A DNA stretch of 64,000 bases from positions 14,876,747 to 14,940,746 of the forward strand of contig CM054140.1 in NCBI GenBank assembly GCA_028751875.1, in the 5' to 3' direction. Position numbers and translations under genes: made by a program. Below the pieces are notes generated by a model. That model was not told where the DNA came from. It saw only the letters and a program-made list of their open reading frames with translations, and ran no database searches. Origin of the DNA: Rapana venosa (taxonomy: Eukaryota > Mollusca > Gastropoda > Neogastropoda > Muricidae). The first letter of the stretch is position 1, and the number at the start of each line of letters is the position of its first letter. Positions 11,690 to 23,499 of this stretch are shown here, piece by piece.

Positions 11690-12005
11690 GTTTTGAGGGT
11701 AGTATGGGAAAAGGAGGAGATGAAGCAGCTCAGCGGTTAGTGTGTCAGACCCCTGAGGTTCCTGTCGATGCTGAATCTGGGTGGGAGTGGGGCTTTTCTT
11801 TCTTTTTCTTCTTCTTTTTTTGTTTTGTCTTTTCACTGGGCCTAAATGTTTGATATGACTAATGTTCATGTGAGAGTTTCAGTAGAGACCTTAAACTGAA
11901 TTTTCTGATACTTCATATCTGGATCTTTTGTGCGAACGCAAATATAGCATCTTGCACACGTGTCAAAAGCCCATTCATATTTTCGTACAGAAGGCCAGTT
12001 ATACC
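11690..12005 (+). repeat. Degraded SINE with core
   Basis: A head-like stretch (GCAGCTCAGCGGTTAGTGTG) is followed, after T-rich sequence, by recognisable core remnants: GAGACCTTAAACTGAA, GTGCGAACGCA, CATCTTGCACACGTGTCAAA and TTTTCGTACAGAAGGCC. The copy is old or rearranged. Confidence 0.5.
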
Positions 12006-12524
12006 CAGTGGTATGGAAGACAAAAATTCGCATCAAACATATGAGCTTCTCTAGCGTTTTGGGTCAGTAGGGAAACATCAATGTAAGGATATCATTTGAA
12101 CAATTAAAGTACCACAAACAAACGGTAATATTTTCTGCTATCATTGGCAAAAACGGTGACATTAGGGAATCAAATGAGAAAAAATGGAAAAGGATACACC
12201 AGATATAAAGGAAAACATAATGTTTCAGTAGTAGGAGCAGCCGCAGCAGTGATAACTATTCAAAAAATGAATATGTTCCCTGAAAACTTATTAAATGGCG
12301 AGGAGAAACTGCAATCACATATCTGCATGTTTTGTTTTCTTATCTTCGTACTTTCTGCAATAATACGAAATTGATATAAAGAAAATTTAAAGGGAAGCAC
12401 TTGACTCTAATCATATCAAAGTTTTGTCTTATAGCCATAGTCCTGAGTGATGATCAATTTTAACGGACACAGAATTAAAGTTAAGTTGGGCAGCATACTT
12501 GCAGGCCTGCACCACAAATGCTTA

Positions 12525-12620
12525 CAAATAATAATAATATAATAATGTATGGAATTTATATAGCACTGAATCTTGTAGCGCACTCGACAAAGGTCGAGTG
12601 GGGGGGGGGGGGGGGGAGAG
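12525..12620 (+). repeat. Short ATAGCGC-type interspersed repeat plus poly-G
   Basis: (AAT)n is followed by GTATGGAATTTATATAGCAC, then CTTGTAGCGCACTCGACAAA and an 18-base G run. The same short motif occurs at 16455, 19905 and, reversed, at 39630-39712. Confidence 0.6.
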
Positions 12621-13735
12621 AGACTTTGCTTTGTTAATGTCACAGTAGTGTTATTGGGTAGACAGATTTCAAGTTTAAATATTATTTCACGCTAGTAAAG
12701 AGTGTATTACTTTGATTCTGCAGTTGTGGTTTGGTAATGATGCGTTCTACATTGGCGTTGGTCCATGTCATCCTTTAATACAGATGGGCGACTTAAACTG
12801 ATTTTTTTTTCTTTTTTGGAGGGTGTGTGTGTTTTTTGTTTGCTTTTATGGAATAAAGTCAAAGCCGCTGTAACATATTTTGTTGAACCACAACAAAGGT
12901 CACAACTACTTCACAGAAAAATCGATAATTTTGAGAATGAGTAGTTAGGCTCAGGATTGAGGAAGGGGGAGGAGCGTGTTGTCCTTGAAAAAGAAAAGCA
13001 AAACAGCAACTAGTCCATAGAATACCAACGTTAGTCCCCTACTTTAAAACCCGACAAATTGGCTCTAAACTGTAACCCCCGCCTTCGATCATTTTATTAC
13101 TCGCTCATAAAGAACCTAGGCAAATGGACAAGGTTCACCACAAAGAGCTTTCAGAACGAATCCGCAGGAACACACGCGCGTTGTCTCCTGTAAACTTGTG
13201 CCTCTGTTGACTAAACTCTTGAAGCCTCCCATGGCGCCGATTCACGTGCTGGTGGCGCACGCACGCACGCTGGCTTGACAGTCAAGATTGCCAGGCTCTG
13301 GCACATGTCTCACTGAGCGCGTGCGGATGCTCGCCATCACCAGTCACGTGGTTCTCTCTTGCGCGTGAAGAGCTGGCCTGAGCCAACGTGAATGCGTTTC
13401 TGGATTTTTTTTTTTAAGGGAGTTTTGGTCAACGTTATAATTCTATCCTCGAGAATATCAGCTCTGTGATTTCTCTTACCAGCATGAAGTCTTGATAACG
13501 ATTGCCAAAGAAGCACTACAAAAAGACATATGGCAACTCTTTCTATCATTGTTTTAGATTAGCTGTCTGCGATGCGATTTTTCTCACTTCTCGGTTTTTG
13601 TTCGTGTGTGTGGTAGTGGGTTTGTTTGTTTTGTTTTGGGTTTTGTTTGTTGTTGTGTGGTGTTGTTTTTTTGGTTTTTTTGGAGGGGGTGTTTTGTTTT
13701 GTTTTTTCTTTTGAGAGAGAGAGAGAGAGATTGGA
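12620..13735. other. Intergenic, no gene; CpG-richer at 13040-13350
   Basis: No coding motif recognised. The part at 13140-13350 keeps many CpG sites (for example GAACACACGCGCGTTGTC and CGTGCTGGTGGCGCACGC). The stretch 13600-13710 is GT-rich low complexity. Confidence 0.45.
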
Positions 13736-15410
13736 TACGTTTATTGCCATCAACGTTTTACAACCCTGTAGCCTAGCCAAGAGAGACTGCTAAATATTTA
13801 TCAGATTTAGGCCTAGCCCCTTTCCAAAGGGAATAAACTTGATGTCAACACAAATCTAAACTTGAATATTTATTTGTATAGGCATTATTCAGCATTTTAA
13901 CAAGCGTCCTTTCATAAGCAAATTATTAAATGCGTGATATTCGAAAATTATGTTTCCATAGTCTATAATCGTCTTAAAGCTTTAGATGCATACATTGTCA
14001 CATTATGTTGTGTAATCTCATTTTGTGATGCCATAATCTAAAGCGACATGCGTTGTTATGGAATTTAAGCTGAATTAATTCAGTTCTCAAATCATGAAGA
14101 ACAGGGCAGCAGAACATGAAATGAACTTCGTTTTCCTCAGAACTATGACATAAACGTTATTATTCTCCCCCTTTTTAAATCAAAGCCTGTGGAAGGCTAT
14201 GTCTGATGTACCTAACCTAAGTTTTGTTAGCACTCTTTACATAATTATCTACTCGTTGTAATTCCAATGTACATTTAGTCTTTATTATTCGATTTAAGCA
14301 TCCTATAATCTGCAAAGCTATGACTAGTTTCTATGTGATGTGCCATTTCTGCCACCTGCAATCTATGATTTTTTAACGCTTTTTATAAACTGTGTAATAG
14401 TTTCTGCTCCCTGGTTTTCCCAAACATATGCAAAACCATAAGTTATACAAGCATTTTTGTATTCCTGAAGCCCAAGGGTTTTTTTTTTCCATTTCTGTCC
14501 AAATTGATACAGTCATATAATTATGCTTTATATGCAACATTCATTCTAGTCAATTTTAACTGATAACTGACGCATTTAACAAACTAATTAAATATATAGG
14601 GCACCTTCCAAATTCACCATAAACAAAGTCATTGCGTGTTCTACTGTCTACATTCAAAAAGTGTTTCATAGCCTATAAGTGTAACTTCTCAATCACATGC
14701 TAATCTCAAAAGCCCATATTTCCGCACCATACTGCAAAAGTGACCACTTGTGAATCAAATAGCTTTACAAAAATACCCAAAGAACTACAATCCAGTTCAT
14801 ACAATGCAAAAGTATCATCAAAACGGCTTTCTTCCCTCTGTTTACCAAATCTTGACATGCATGAGAGAAACTATGCCTGGTTGAAAAAATATTCCTAGGT
14901 ATTTATATGCATTAGCTACCTTGATGCTTTCTTTTTCATAAGTCCATTGGCCCTGCTTAGCAAGGTACTCACCTTTACGAAACACAGTGATATTCGTTTT
15001 TTCCATGTCCACTTTTAATGCCAATTTCTGTGCAGTTGTGTATAGACTATTCAGTTGCCTTTGTAACCCTACCACAGATATAGACAGCAAGACAATGTTA
15101 TCAGCAAAGCATTGTAAGCATTTGTGTCAAATTAAAAAAATACACCATGCTTCCCATGTTCAATAACTTCATTGGCAAGCTCGTTGACAAACAACGAAAA
15201 TAAAACGGGACTGCACACATCCCCTTGTTTCACTCCTTTCCTACAATTCACAAACTCTGGTAGAATTGAACCACATCTTGTTCTAGCTTTAGTCTCTCTA
15301 TACATACTCTTAACACACCTAGATAACTTACCCCTTATCCTATTTTTCAGCAACAAGGGCCATAAAAGTTTTTTTGCAATAGAATCAAAGGCATTTTCGA
15401 CATCTGGTAG
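13736..15410 (-). mobile_element. Non-LTR LINE, 5'-truncated, RT to 3' end with (TC)n tail
   Basis: On the minus strand, 15356-15132 encodes CVKSMYRETKARTRCG and GVKQGDVCSPVLFSLFVNEL, a standard LINE RT segment. The next piece, in a shifted frame, reads LQCFADNIVLLSISVVGLQ: the catalytic FADD has become FADN. It continues AQKLALKVDMEKTN and NAYKYLGIFF. Decayed C-terminal sequence follows, including IDCRWQKWH near 14360 and EVHFMFCCPALHDLR near 14130. The element ends AATAAACGTATCCAA and then (TC)n. It is homologous over its tail to 27745-28510. Multiple frame breaks make it inactive. Confidence 0.8.
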
Positions 15411-15411
15411 C

Positions 15412-15414
15412 CAA

Positions 15415-15445
<31 letters not shown>

Positions 15446-15524
15446 TGAGGATTCAACTTGCAAACTTTTAAGCGCGTGATCACGCACGCACGCGCGCGCG
15501 CGCACACACACACACCCTCTCTCT

Positions 15525-15593
<69 letters not shown>
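15412..15593. repeat. Poly-G, (CG/CA)n and (TC)n cluster
   Basis: A G run of about 30 bases, a (CG)n/(CA)n tract at 15481-15513 and a long interrupted (TC)n tract at 15515-15593 are stacked together. Any frame read through them is an artefact. Confidence 0.9.
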
Positions 15594-15595
<2 letters not shown>

Positions 15596-15599
15596 AGGA

Positions 15600-15861
15600 C
15601 AAAATACTCGAAAGATGTAAACTGTATTTTATGGTGATAAGAAGTGGTCATATTCTCGATGACGAAGTACATTTCCTATTTCAATGTCAAGCATATGTTT
15701 CGAAACGTGAAAACTGTAGTATTTTTAAGTTAGAAGCTTTCCAAAGGCAAGGTATCTTTTCTGTCTTGTTGTCTGATGATATTGTGATCAAATATATTGC
15801 AAAATGTATTGCTGAAGCACAGAAACTACGAAGATCACAGCTTTTATACCAATCAGTTTAA
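15600..15861 (+). mobile_element. Fragment resembling a LINE C-terminal end
   Basis: An open 76-residue frame ending in a stop at 15861 contains LDDEVHFLFQCQAYVSKREN, which resembles the H..C part of the CCHC-like C-terminal domain of LINE reverse transcriptases. It continues into a helical, charged stretch (IVIKYIAKCIAEAQKLRRS). It is intact but short, begins just after a (TC)n array and differs from the 27745 copy. The attribution is tentative. Confidence 0.45.
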
Positions 15862-16178
15862 CAAGTAAAGACATTAATATCGCTGTAATCTCCGGCAAGA
15901 AAATGAAAATTTCTCACAGACTTTGATTGGATGGTCGAATATAGCATTCTATCGTGTTCTTATTGTTTGCTGTTGTTTATTCGTAACTTATTATTTTGTG
16001 TTCAGTTTGTAGCCGAGTTGACAACAGAATTTATAGTCGTATCCATTTCTAAAGAGCTCTTTCTTTTTCATAATGTTAAATGCATCATGTGGTTTCTCTT
16101 GAATTTCTTTGTATTCACAAGTCATGTGTAACCCCCTTTGTCAATAGGCCACACTGGGCAATGACAGTAAGTTGTTCA

Positions 16179-16181
<3 letters not shown>

Positions 16182-16271
<90 letters not shown>
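16182..16271. repeat. (TC)n microsatellite, about 90 bp
   Basis: An almost perfect (TC)n tract. The adjacent SINE core begins immediately after it, so the tract replaces the SINE's head. Confidence 0.95.
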
Positions 16272-16274
<3 letters not shown>

Positions 16275-16276
<2 letters not shown>

Positions 16277-16470
16277 AGTTCCGAGTGCCAACGTATACAA
16301 AACATATTGTACACACGTTAAAAACTTATTACGCCTTTGTGAAGAGAAGGCCATTCCGTGCCTGTAGGAATAGATGACATGCACATTGGTGTCGTCTTTA
16401 GACATCATGCCTGAAGTCGGAATGCGGCGACCTGGTGGGTCGAGATAGTACATTTTCGGGGTTTCGATTA
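16275..16470 (+). repeat. SINE core + tail B start, head missing
   Basis: TTGTACACACGTTAAAAACT and GAAGAGAAGGCCATTCCGTG match the second half of the core. TCTTTAGACATCATGCC and GAAGTCGGAATGCGGC match the start of tail B. A (TC)n tract stands where the head should be. Confidence 0.7.
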
Positions 16471-16545
16471 ATAATAATAAGAAGAAGAATGGAACTTATG
16501 TAGCGCTTATCTTGCAAAGACAAATCAAAGCGCATGCATTCAACC
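16455..16545 (+). repeat. ATAGCGC-type short interspersed repeat
   Basis: (AAT)n/(AAG)n followed by GGAACTTATGTAGCGCTTAT and CAAATCAAAGCGC. It inserts next to the SINE tail. Same family as 12525, 19905 and 39630. Confidence 0.6.
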
Positions 16546-16859
16546 TAATCTTACACAGTCATGCAACAGCCCTTTTACATAATTGTCTTAGTCTTAGCAG
16601 CTGGAAAACAATGAGAAGTTAGCTCTTGTTCTAATTAACCTATAGACAGGCTTGTATGATAAAAGGATTACTGTAGGCTGTTTCCATATTGGTTTAGAGA
16701 CATGGGAATGACTTCATGGGTAGATTCATTCCAACATATTTTCATTATTCATGTTGAGGGAGTGGAGCAAGCAAATTGAGAGAGAGAGAGAGAGATGTCT
16801 CTGTCAAATTCTACCCGCAACTATGAGCAATAAAGTATAAGCTTTGCAAAACTGGGCGT

Positions 16860-17350
16860 CCGCAGTTAATCTGTTGAAATGGCAAGTGTAATCAAAGGGA
16901 GGAGAGAGATCCATCCGCCTTCTTCGCGCAAAGACTGGCTAGCCTACCCCCAGACCCCCTCGCCGAGAGGAGCTGGGAGAGAAGGGGAAGCAATTTACAT
17001 GATAGATGGGGGCGAGGGGGCTGGGACCGTCCCGCATACGATGTTGCACGCCAGAGGTTAGGTTTCAACACAAACTATTGCCTTCATTCATCAAACGACT
17101 GGCGAGATCGGCCTGCCACTATTTCCACTGTCGTGTTTCGGAGGGTGTTAACATGCACGCGCACACCTCGGCGCCCCTATGCTCGTGTAAGGTGCACGCG
17201 CAGGGAGCAATCCCCTGGACTCCGGGGCCATTTCCATCTGTCGTCAAGAAAGCTTCGTCATCAGGCGACAGGCCACGTAATGAATGCGCGTGTGTCAGCC
17301 TGTTATTATGACGTCACATTAGCATCGGGGATCCCCGGACCCTTACAGAC
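16860..17350. other. CpG-rich unique island, candidate regulatory DNA
   Basis: High sequence complexity, many CpG sites and no repeat family. A perfect CRE-like TGACGTCA occurs near 17311. Overlapping frames on the plus strand (16879-17366) are mutually inconsistent and motif-free, so I do not call a gene. Function is inferred only from composition in a gene-poor setting. Confidence 0.35.
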
Positions 17351-17409
17351 TGAATTGTATTGGTAGTCGGTGAGTGGGTTGATAAAAATCAGCGACTTGT
17401 TTATAATTT

Positions 17410-17530
17410 TAATTCATTTATTTTATTTCGAGGATGATGGAATCAGCAGCACTAATATGCTTTTTATTTAAAAATCCAATCCCTCTTGTTCATGCCGTTT
17501 TGAAAACTTTACCATTCTTTGTGGCACGTA
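17410..17530 (-). repeat. SINE tail A fragment, decayed
   Basis: TTTATTTTATTTCGAGGATG, ATGGAATCAGCAG and CCGTTTTGAAAACTTTACC match tail A and the end of the core in reverse, with many substitutions. Confidence 0.55.
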
Positions 17531-18459
17531 TTACAGTCGAAAAGATGCATTTTGTCGCTGTTATCCATGGTGTTTGATGCGGTCATCATCAATTTTTTAA
17601 AAGTCTGAAGAACAGCCATGGCTCCGTGGAAAGCTTATGAGTTACTGTATTTTCGTTTAAAAGTAAGTTGTCAGGCAGTTGTGGTGTCATCTTAAAAACA
17701 TTGGAGAAAGGTGGGATGTTTGGGGGGAGGGGGGGGGGGGGTTCTGTGGTACTTATAGTGTCAGATTTTTAAAAATTTAAAAGCCATCCCCTCTGTGAGT
17801 GTGTGTGAGAGTGAGAGAGGAGAGAGATCCTCGTTGCTGTCTCTAGTACTGACGGCCTGGAGCAAGGGTCACTGACAAATGCCTGTTTGTTTATCAGGTG
17901 TCAAATCACAACGATGTGTTTTCTCACTTGCTGTAGAGGAAGATACGGGAGAGATGAATGGATGTGTCTTGAGTTGAGACCCCCGACACCTGGGGGAGGT
18001 AGGATTAGTGACACAGTGTAACTGATCGTTATAGAGCCTCACGGTGAAAAGATTTTTTTTTTTTTTTGGGGGGGGGGGGCGGGGTAAGAATAAGCGGCGC
18101 AGAGGGTTAGAAGGAGGGGTAGGGCTGGTGGCCTTTAGTTACTTAAAATCCCCCCTCCTCCTCCTTTCCCCCCTCGTCTTTTTCCCCCCTCTTCTTCTTT
18201 CATTTCTTTGTTTCTCAGTGTGTCTCGAATGCGCGTGCAAGCATGGAGCAACCCTCATAATTTCGCAACCTTAGATGGGTAGTACTCTGCAGTCGGTTTT
18301 ACAAGACCGTGTTGCAAGTGTGTCTGAATAAGCTGATATGGGCTGTCTGCATTTCTCAAAGAGGTGTATGACACGTAGAAATGGGTTTGAAGTGTAAGGT
18401 TGGGAAAAAGCAAATCCCACAGTCAAAAAGATGTTTTGTTTTTGGTTTGTGTGTTGTTG

Positions 18460-18555
18460 TTTTTCGACAAGAGCTTCCAGGTTCACCAATGGTGGTATTT
18501 TGCATACACCACCGTTTTTACCCACCATTAAAGCTAGCTGCATTTAGACTTCGGG
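18460..18555 (-). repeat. SINE tail B, isolated
   Basis: AGAGCTTCCAGGTTCACCAA, GGTATTTTGCATACACCACC and ACCCACCATTAAAGCTAGC match tail B reversed, without a core next to it. Confidence 0.65.
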
Positions 18556-18632
18556 AATGTCGTGTGTGAGTTTGCACCTTTACCATTTCAAATAGAATGC
18601 GACGTGTGTGTGTGTACTATTTTATTCTATCT

Positions 18633-18970
18633 ACTTTATTTTATTCTTTTTTTTTCGAGGTTAATGGAATAAGCACTCATGTGCTTTTTTATAGCCAGTT
18701 CCCGTGTATATGCAGTTTTGTAAATTTGTCATCCGTTCCCACCAGCACACAAATGGCTTACTCTTTCGAAAAGCGAAACGGGTTTTAACGTGTGCGCAAG
18801 ATGTTCTGCGTGCGTTCACACACGGGACCTCGGTTTATTAGTCTCATCCAAAGGACTTTTGGGGAGAGTGGAGTCGGCACTGATGTTAACTCCAGGGGAA
18901 AATATCCCTTGAACGGGAATCGAACCCGGGTCGACAGACTGCGAGCGCAATGTTCTAACCACTAGGTTAT
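18633..18970 (-). repeat. SINE H1 + core + tail A, nearly intact
   Basis: Same order as 9726-10064: tail A at the left (TTCGAGGTTAATGGAATAAG), core (CGAAACGGGTTTTAACGTG, ACGGGACCTCGGTTTATTA), and head at the right (CGGGAATCGAACCCGGGTC, GTTCTAACCACTAGGTTAT). Its 5' edge abuts a (TG)n tract at 18970. Confidence 0.85.
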
Positions 18971-19060
18971 GTGTGTGTGTGTGTGTGTGTGTGTGTGAAG
19001 CAGTAGTAGAAGTAGTATTTAGAATGACTGTGTGTGTGTGCGCACGCGTGTGTGAAGCAG
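18970..19060. repeat. (TG)n duplicated unit
   Basis: (TG)n followed by GAAGCAGTAGTAGAAGTAG occurs at 18970-19015. A second similar TG-rich stretch ending in TGTGAAGCAGTATTAGTAG follows at 19028-19065. Confidence 0.6.
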
Positions 19061-19337
19061 TATTAGTAGTTCGGATGACATTACATTTTCGTAGGATTAT
19101 CTGTATCAGGTATTGGGATAATTGATGTGTTGTAGTTTGTTTGTTTTTTGTGATTTTGTTTGTTTGTGTTACCCCCGGGGTTGGGGGGGGGGGGAGGGGG
19201 CAACCCAATATAAAGTATGCACAGGGTGAGAAGTTTGCGTGTATGGCTGTTTTTAAATACCTCGCCATTATAGGCAGCCTTACTAAGGTTTCAGAGGATG
19301 AAAATCGATATTATACTGGTGTTTTCATTACATACAC

Positions 19338-19338
<1 letters not shown>

Positions 19339-19404
<66 letters not shown>
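19339..19404. repeat. (CA)n microsatellite
   Basis: An uninterrupted (CA)n tract of about 65 bp. Threonine/histidine or cysteine/valine frames through it are artefacts. Confidence 0.95.
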
Positions 19405-19405
<1 letters not shown>

Positions 19406-19824
19406 CTAAGAAAAGAAACACCGTACATTAGTTCCTCGTTAATAATTATTCCAGTTTCATTTTTCGAAGAGGGTTCCTTTTTCTTTTCAGGCAGAGTATC
19501 TGATAATATCCACTTTGTCGACAATGTTTTCAAAGTCAGAAAGGGAAAGAAAGACACAAACAAGGAACAACATAAGTAAACATCAGGGTAACCGTCTTCA
19601 GAAGTCAAGCTAGATGTTGCTCGACCTTTGTTCCTCAACAAGAACTCGAAGATTCGTCATTGGTAAGATCACCTTGCGTCTGCAACCGTTTTCTCACCGT
19701 TGAGGTTGCTGTATTCTGTCTTTAGAGATGTTGTCTAAACGCGACACTGGTTTGCATGTGTTTTTATTTTGTCACCTGTTTCTACCCGGTATGCGATGCT
19801 ACAGGCTACCCATCTCTGAAGGGT

Positions 19825-20020
19825 GGAGACTTGTGTAAAAATGTGTGCGAATGTGTTCACGGGACCTGTATCTTAAGACTCATCCGAAGGACTGAGATGA
19901 TAATAATAATAATATATGGAATTTATATAGCGCTGAATATTGTAAAAATCAAACAAATCGAAGCGCTTGAGATGCATGACCAGTGCTTTGTCCACTGCGC
20001 TAGTGGGTTTTGCTCGTTCC
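19825..20020. repeat. SINE core fragment interrupted by ATAGCGC-type repeat
   Basis: TGTGCGAATGTGTTCACGGG, ACCTGTATCTTAAGACTCAT and CCGAAGGACTGAG are reversed core sequence. The match stops at 19897, where (AAT)n with GGAATTTATATAGCGC begins. The second repeat appears to have interrupted or truncated the first. Confidence 0.55.
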
Positions 20021-21080
20021 CCAATGTCACTCCACAGGGGTCACCCAGAATATGCACTCTGTCTCACTCATCCCACCCGGGAATCACTGCGAGACCATGA
20101 AGTGCACACTGGATGAGAAGTTTGCTTTTTTGGCTGTTTCATGTACCTGGCCATACAGGTAGCCATACTTCGACTACAGAGGTTGTTTTTTTTCTTTTAA
20201 AGGAGAGTACATATTGTAATGTTAGAGCTTGATAGCTGAAGATGCATTATAACATTTTAAAACAAAACATTTTAATGTAGGCCGTGGCATTTAGCTTACA
20301 TCAATAACTGACAGAGGTTTTGGCCCAGGCCACAAATGCGCTGGTTGAGTCGCGGGTTTCTATCACTGACGCATCTGCTAGCATGCTTATGTGAACACAT
20401 GTGTGATTTTTATTTTTAGAGTGTTGGCACAGTGTGTGTTTGCTAGTGCGCATGTGGCTGTATGCATTATGTGTGTGCCTGTATGCTTGAGGTTACTACA
20501 TTGATATAATTATCACATGATTACATAGCACAACGAAAATAGATACATAGTTAAATGATTTTCCCTGCTGTGCTGGTTTGAAGAGATGTTTATTCAGAAA
20601 ACATGATTGGTTATATTAAATGTAGTCAATGTGAGCAGAAACAAGCCAACGACTTATAGCGTGTTACTGTTTGCTCATTTAGTGTATTGAATAAATTATG
20701 TTTAAACCAATGGATAGGACGTACAGGGTTTGGAGGGGAGGGGGGTGGTATCTAGGACCAAAGCACCAACAAAAAGATCAGTAAACACTAAATCTCTTTC
20801 TCACCGTCTAGTTCTCGCTTCTGAAAGAAGATACCGCTGAAAGGAAAGACTTTAATTAATTGCTTAAAATATTCTATCCGTTTGATTTTTTTAATGAATT
20901 CTGGGTAACAATCACAAAATAAACCGTTATACATACACCTGGGCTTCTTCTTTACACACCCATCCTTTAAGTGGGGTATCTTTCCTTCCCGGGTGAGCCT
21001 CCACCCCTGAAGGCTTCACAGGCTAACCTTTCAGACGATTGGTCCTCCCCCTCCTGGCCTGGTCGCTTCTTCAGGGCCCC
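20020..21080. other. Intergenic, no gene recognised
   Basis: AT-rich unique sequence with TG-rich parts. No coding frame with a motif and no repeat family that I can tie to others in the window. Confidence 0.5.
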
Positions 21081-21720
21081 CACCTCAAGCAGGTGGAATG
21101 GCCTTTTCCAGCCCCCGCCTGGTTTTAGCTGTCGTTGATGACGATTGTCGACAGCGTTTTGCTTTTATCTGTGCCCTGTCATTGAGACCCCGACGATCAC
21201 GTGCAAACCCAGGCGGAGGGACTTCTTCACAAGCACTGGATGAAAAATTAAGGAGCGCCGATAAACGGCTGGTAAAAACAAACCACAATTACCACAGGAG
21301 GAGAGGCAACAGGCTATTAAACGACTCGTCATATCTCTCTGCATGCGCGGCTGAGTTCCCTCTGGCGGGCCGACCTTTGAAGCCAGCATAAAGAGAAGAG
21401 AAGAGTCAGGGTAGAGGTAGGAGTGGTAGATGGGGTCTAGTTTACAGGCCTGACAGCTCGCCGTTAATGGCTGTGGTTATACAGGGCGGCGCTTCAGAAC
21501 ACTTTGGAAGCCCCAGTAGCTAACGTACAATTGCCATCTTTTTGTCTCTCTTCCGTCACCACTCGGAGGTCGGGGGCCGCTGGCTCGGATTACACTGGAG
21601 GACAAAGAGTAGAAAGATGATGTGACGGGCGAAAGATAAGCAGGAGGGAAGGAAGGGGGAGGGAGGGAGGGAGGATCCGGTGTGGGTGGGGGATCCACGT
21701 GGCGTCAGCCACACGTGGTT
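21080..21720. other. CpG-rich unique island, candidate regulatory DNA
   Basis: Complex, non-repetitive sequence with retained CpG sites. Short motifs resembling transcription factor sites are visible: AACCACAATTAC at about 21283 (Runx-like next to a homeobox core) and CCTTTGAAG at about 21372 (TCF-like). Frames on both strands lack recognisable domains. The regulatory role is an inference from composition only. Confidence 0.35.
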
Positions 21721-22704
21721 AATGTTGGAGTGGTCGATTGTTTTAGGTGCCAGCGCTCAATCGGGTAGCGATCTTGGTAGGGCCTTTTTTTTTGGTGGTT
21801 GGTGGCAAAAGATGAGGATTCTGACCTCTTCACAGCTGCACGGAGAATGTGTGTGTGTGTTTCAAATTCGGTAAGGTAGAGTAATCTGAGGCAACTTTTG
21901 TTGTTTTTGGCAGCTGACCTGCACGCTAACATTGAAATCCGCTCCCTGTCCAACCGTTTTTGTTTAAGCTTGACACGGCAGTCCAGATAGGTTCTGTAAC
22001 TAAGCTGTATGTGATCAGCTATTTTAGTGAAGTTTCAGGCACTGCTGATATTATTTCAGGACATCATGCATGCTGCTTAGGGCTGGCAATGGCAGCGTTC
22101 TTTGGCACTTCACCCCCCCCCCCCCCCCCCTCACTATCCAGGGGTATACATGAACTGCTACACATGACGTGTAACTGCTTAGAAATATGAATTACATAAT
22201 TGTTACTGTGGTTGTGTTTCTTAATTCAAGTGATAATCAAATCATGCATAAAGTTGATCGATTATACAGCAGCTGAAACAGGGTAAGCTTTGACCACTTA
22301 TTATGATAAACACCAAGGGAAACCTTTTTTCTCAACATGATCATTGCAAGAGTTAGATAGATGGCTGCGGCCCTATGACACAAGAATGAACGGAATTTAC
22401 CTGACATTGCTGAAGGAAAGAAACCTCAACTCGATGCCATGGAAGTGTGTTTCGGCGTTGTTAAACAAGATTGAGGCTGCACTATTTTCTCTTATTCCAC
22501 CCGTAATATTCAGTGGGATGGGGATGATGAGCATATAGATATGGAGGTTCTGTATGGTTTTAAAGCAACGGTGCATGGCCTACCCTGTTGCTGATTTTAT
22601 AACGCGTCCCAGCATCAACCAAGCCTGAGACAGGCCGACACCTATAGTGATGTCGTCAATCAACACTTTCAAACACTCTCAACATCGCTCCTTTTTTTTT
22701 TCGT

Positions 22705-22765
22705 TCCTGGGCTAAAGCTCCAGGATTCACCAATGGTGAGATTTTGCCTATACGACATTTTAATA
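22705..22765 (-). repeat. SINE tail B fragment
   Basis: GCTAAAGCTCCAGGATTCAC, CAATGGTGAGATTTTGCC is tail B reversed. Nothing of the head or core is next to it. Confidence 0.6.
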
Positions 22766-23127
22766 TTGCCTATTAGTGACAGTTTCGTGGTTCCAGTAGC
22801 CTAACTGAACCCAGAAATACACTTCACACTCGATATGAGCTAGTCAGAAACGGAAATAAAATCGGTTACTTTGGGGTCTCAAAATTACAATCTTTCACCA
22901 GAAAGTCTGCTTTGTTAACCACTCGCCAGGAATGCTGTTTACCTCCACCCCCACCCCCAAGTTTTTTTGTTGCTATTTTGAGGCATCTGAGTCTCCCCTT
23001 GTGGTTTTACATTGACATACTATAGAAAACCTATAGACCATATGCTTACTTATCTACAGCTTGCTATCTGGGTTAAATTGACGTTATTGAATTTTAATTC
23101 CAAGTTTGAAATAAAAAGAAAAGCATC

Positions 23128-23480
23128 AGTTAGTTTTCTTCTTCTTCTTCTTCTTCTTCTTCTTCTTCACAGAATGCTCAGATAGCAACTTTTGTAGTCT
23201 GTCATATGAGCGAAAATGCGTTGAGCTGCCGTTAAGCGCCTGACAGCTCAGGCCCAGTGCATCCGACTTGGCGTTAGAATTATCTTTTAAGTCTTTCTGG
23301 GGAAACAAGGCAGGAGAATGGACCAAGAAGGCAGAGAATAGACAAGAAGGAGGTGACAGGAAGAAAAGGAACAAGGCAGAAACGAAGAGAGGGATAGAAA
23401 AGAGGGAATCATGGCAGAAATTTTCCATATGGAGGGGATGCTATTTATACTGACAGGCGAGCACCCCCTTCCCCCCCCCC
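23128..23480 (+). repeat. Purine-rich interspersed repeat (family 5), long copy
   Basis: Begins with (CTT)n, then ATGCTCAGATAGCAAC, TGTAGTCTGTCATATGAGCG, GTTAAGCGCCTGACAGCTC and TAAGTCTTTCTGGGGAAAC. A purine-rich body follows (AGGAGAATGGACCAAGAAGG, AGAGAGGGATAGAAAAGAGG), ending GGGGATGCTATTTATACTGA near a C-rich run. Other copies: 25800, 34485, 49575 (reversed), 53945 and 61165. It has no coding capacity that I recognise. Confidence 0.8.
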
Positions 23481-23499
23481 CCCTTCCCTCCCCCATCCG

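Noticed and set aside
15385..15672. Long Arg/Glu-repeat frame on the minus strand (and similar ones at 16115-16453, 27588-27896, 35126-35398)
   Set aside because: Pure read-through of (TC)n/(GA)n tracts; no sequence outside the repeat supports coding.
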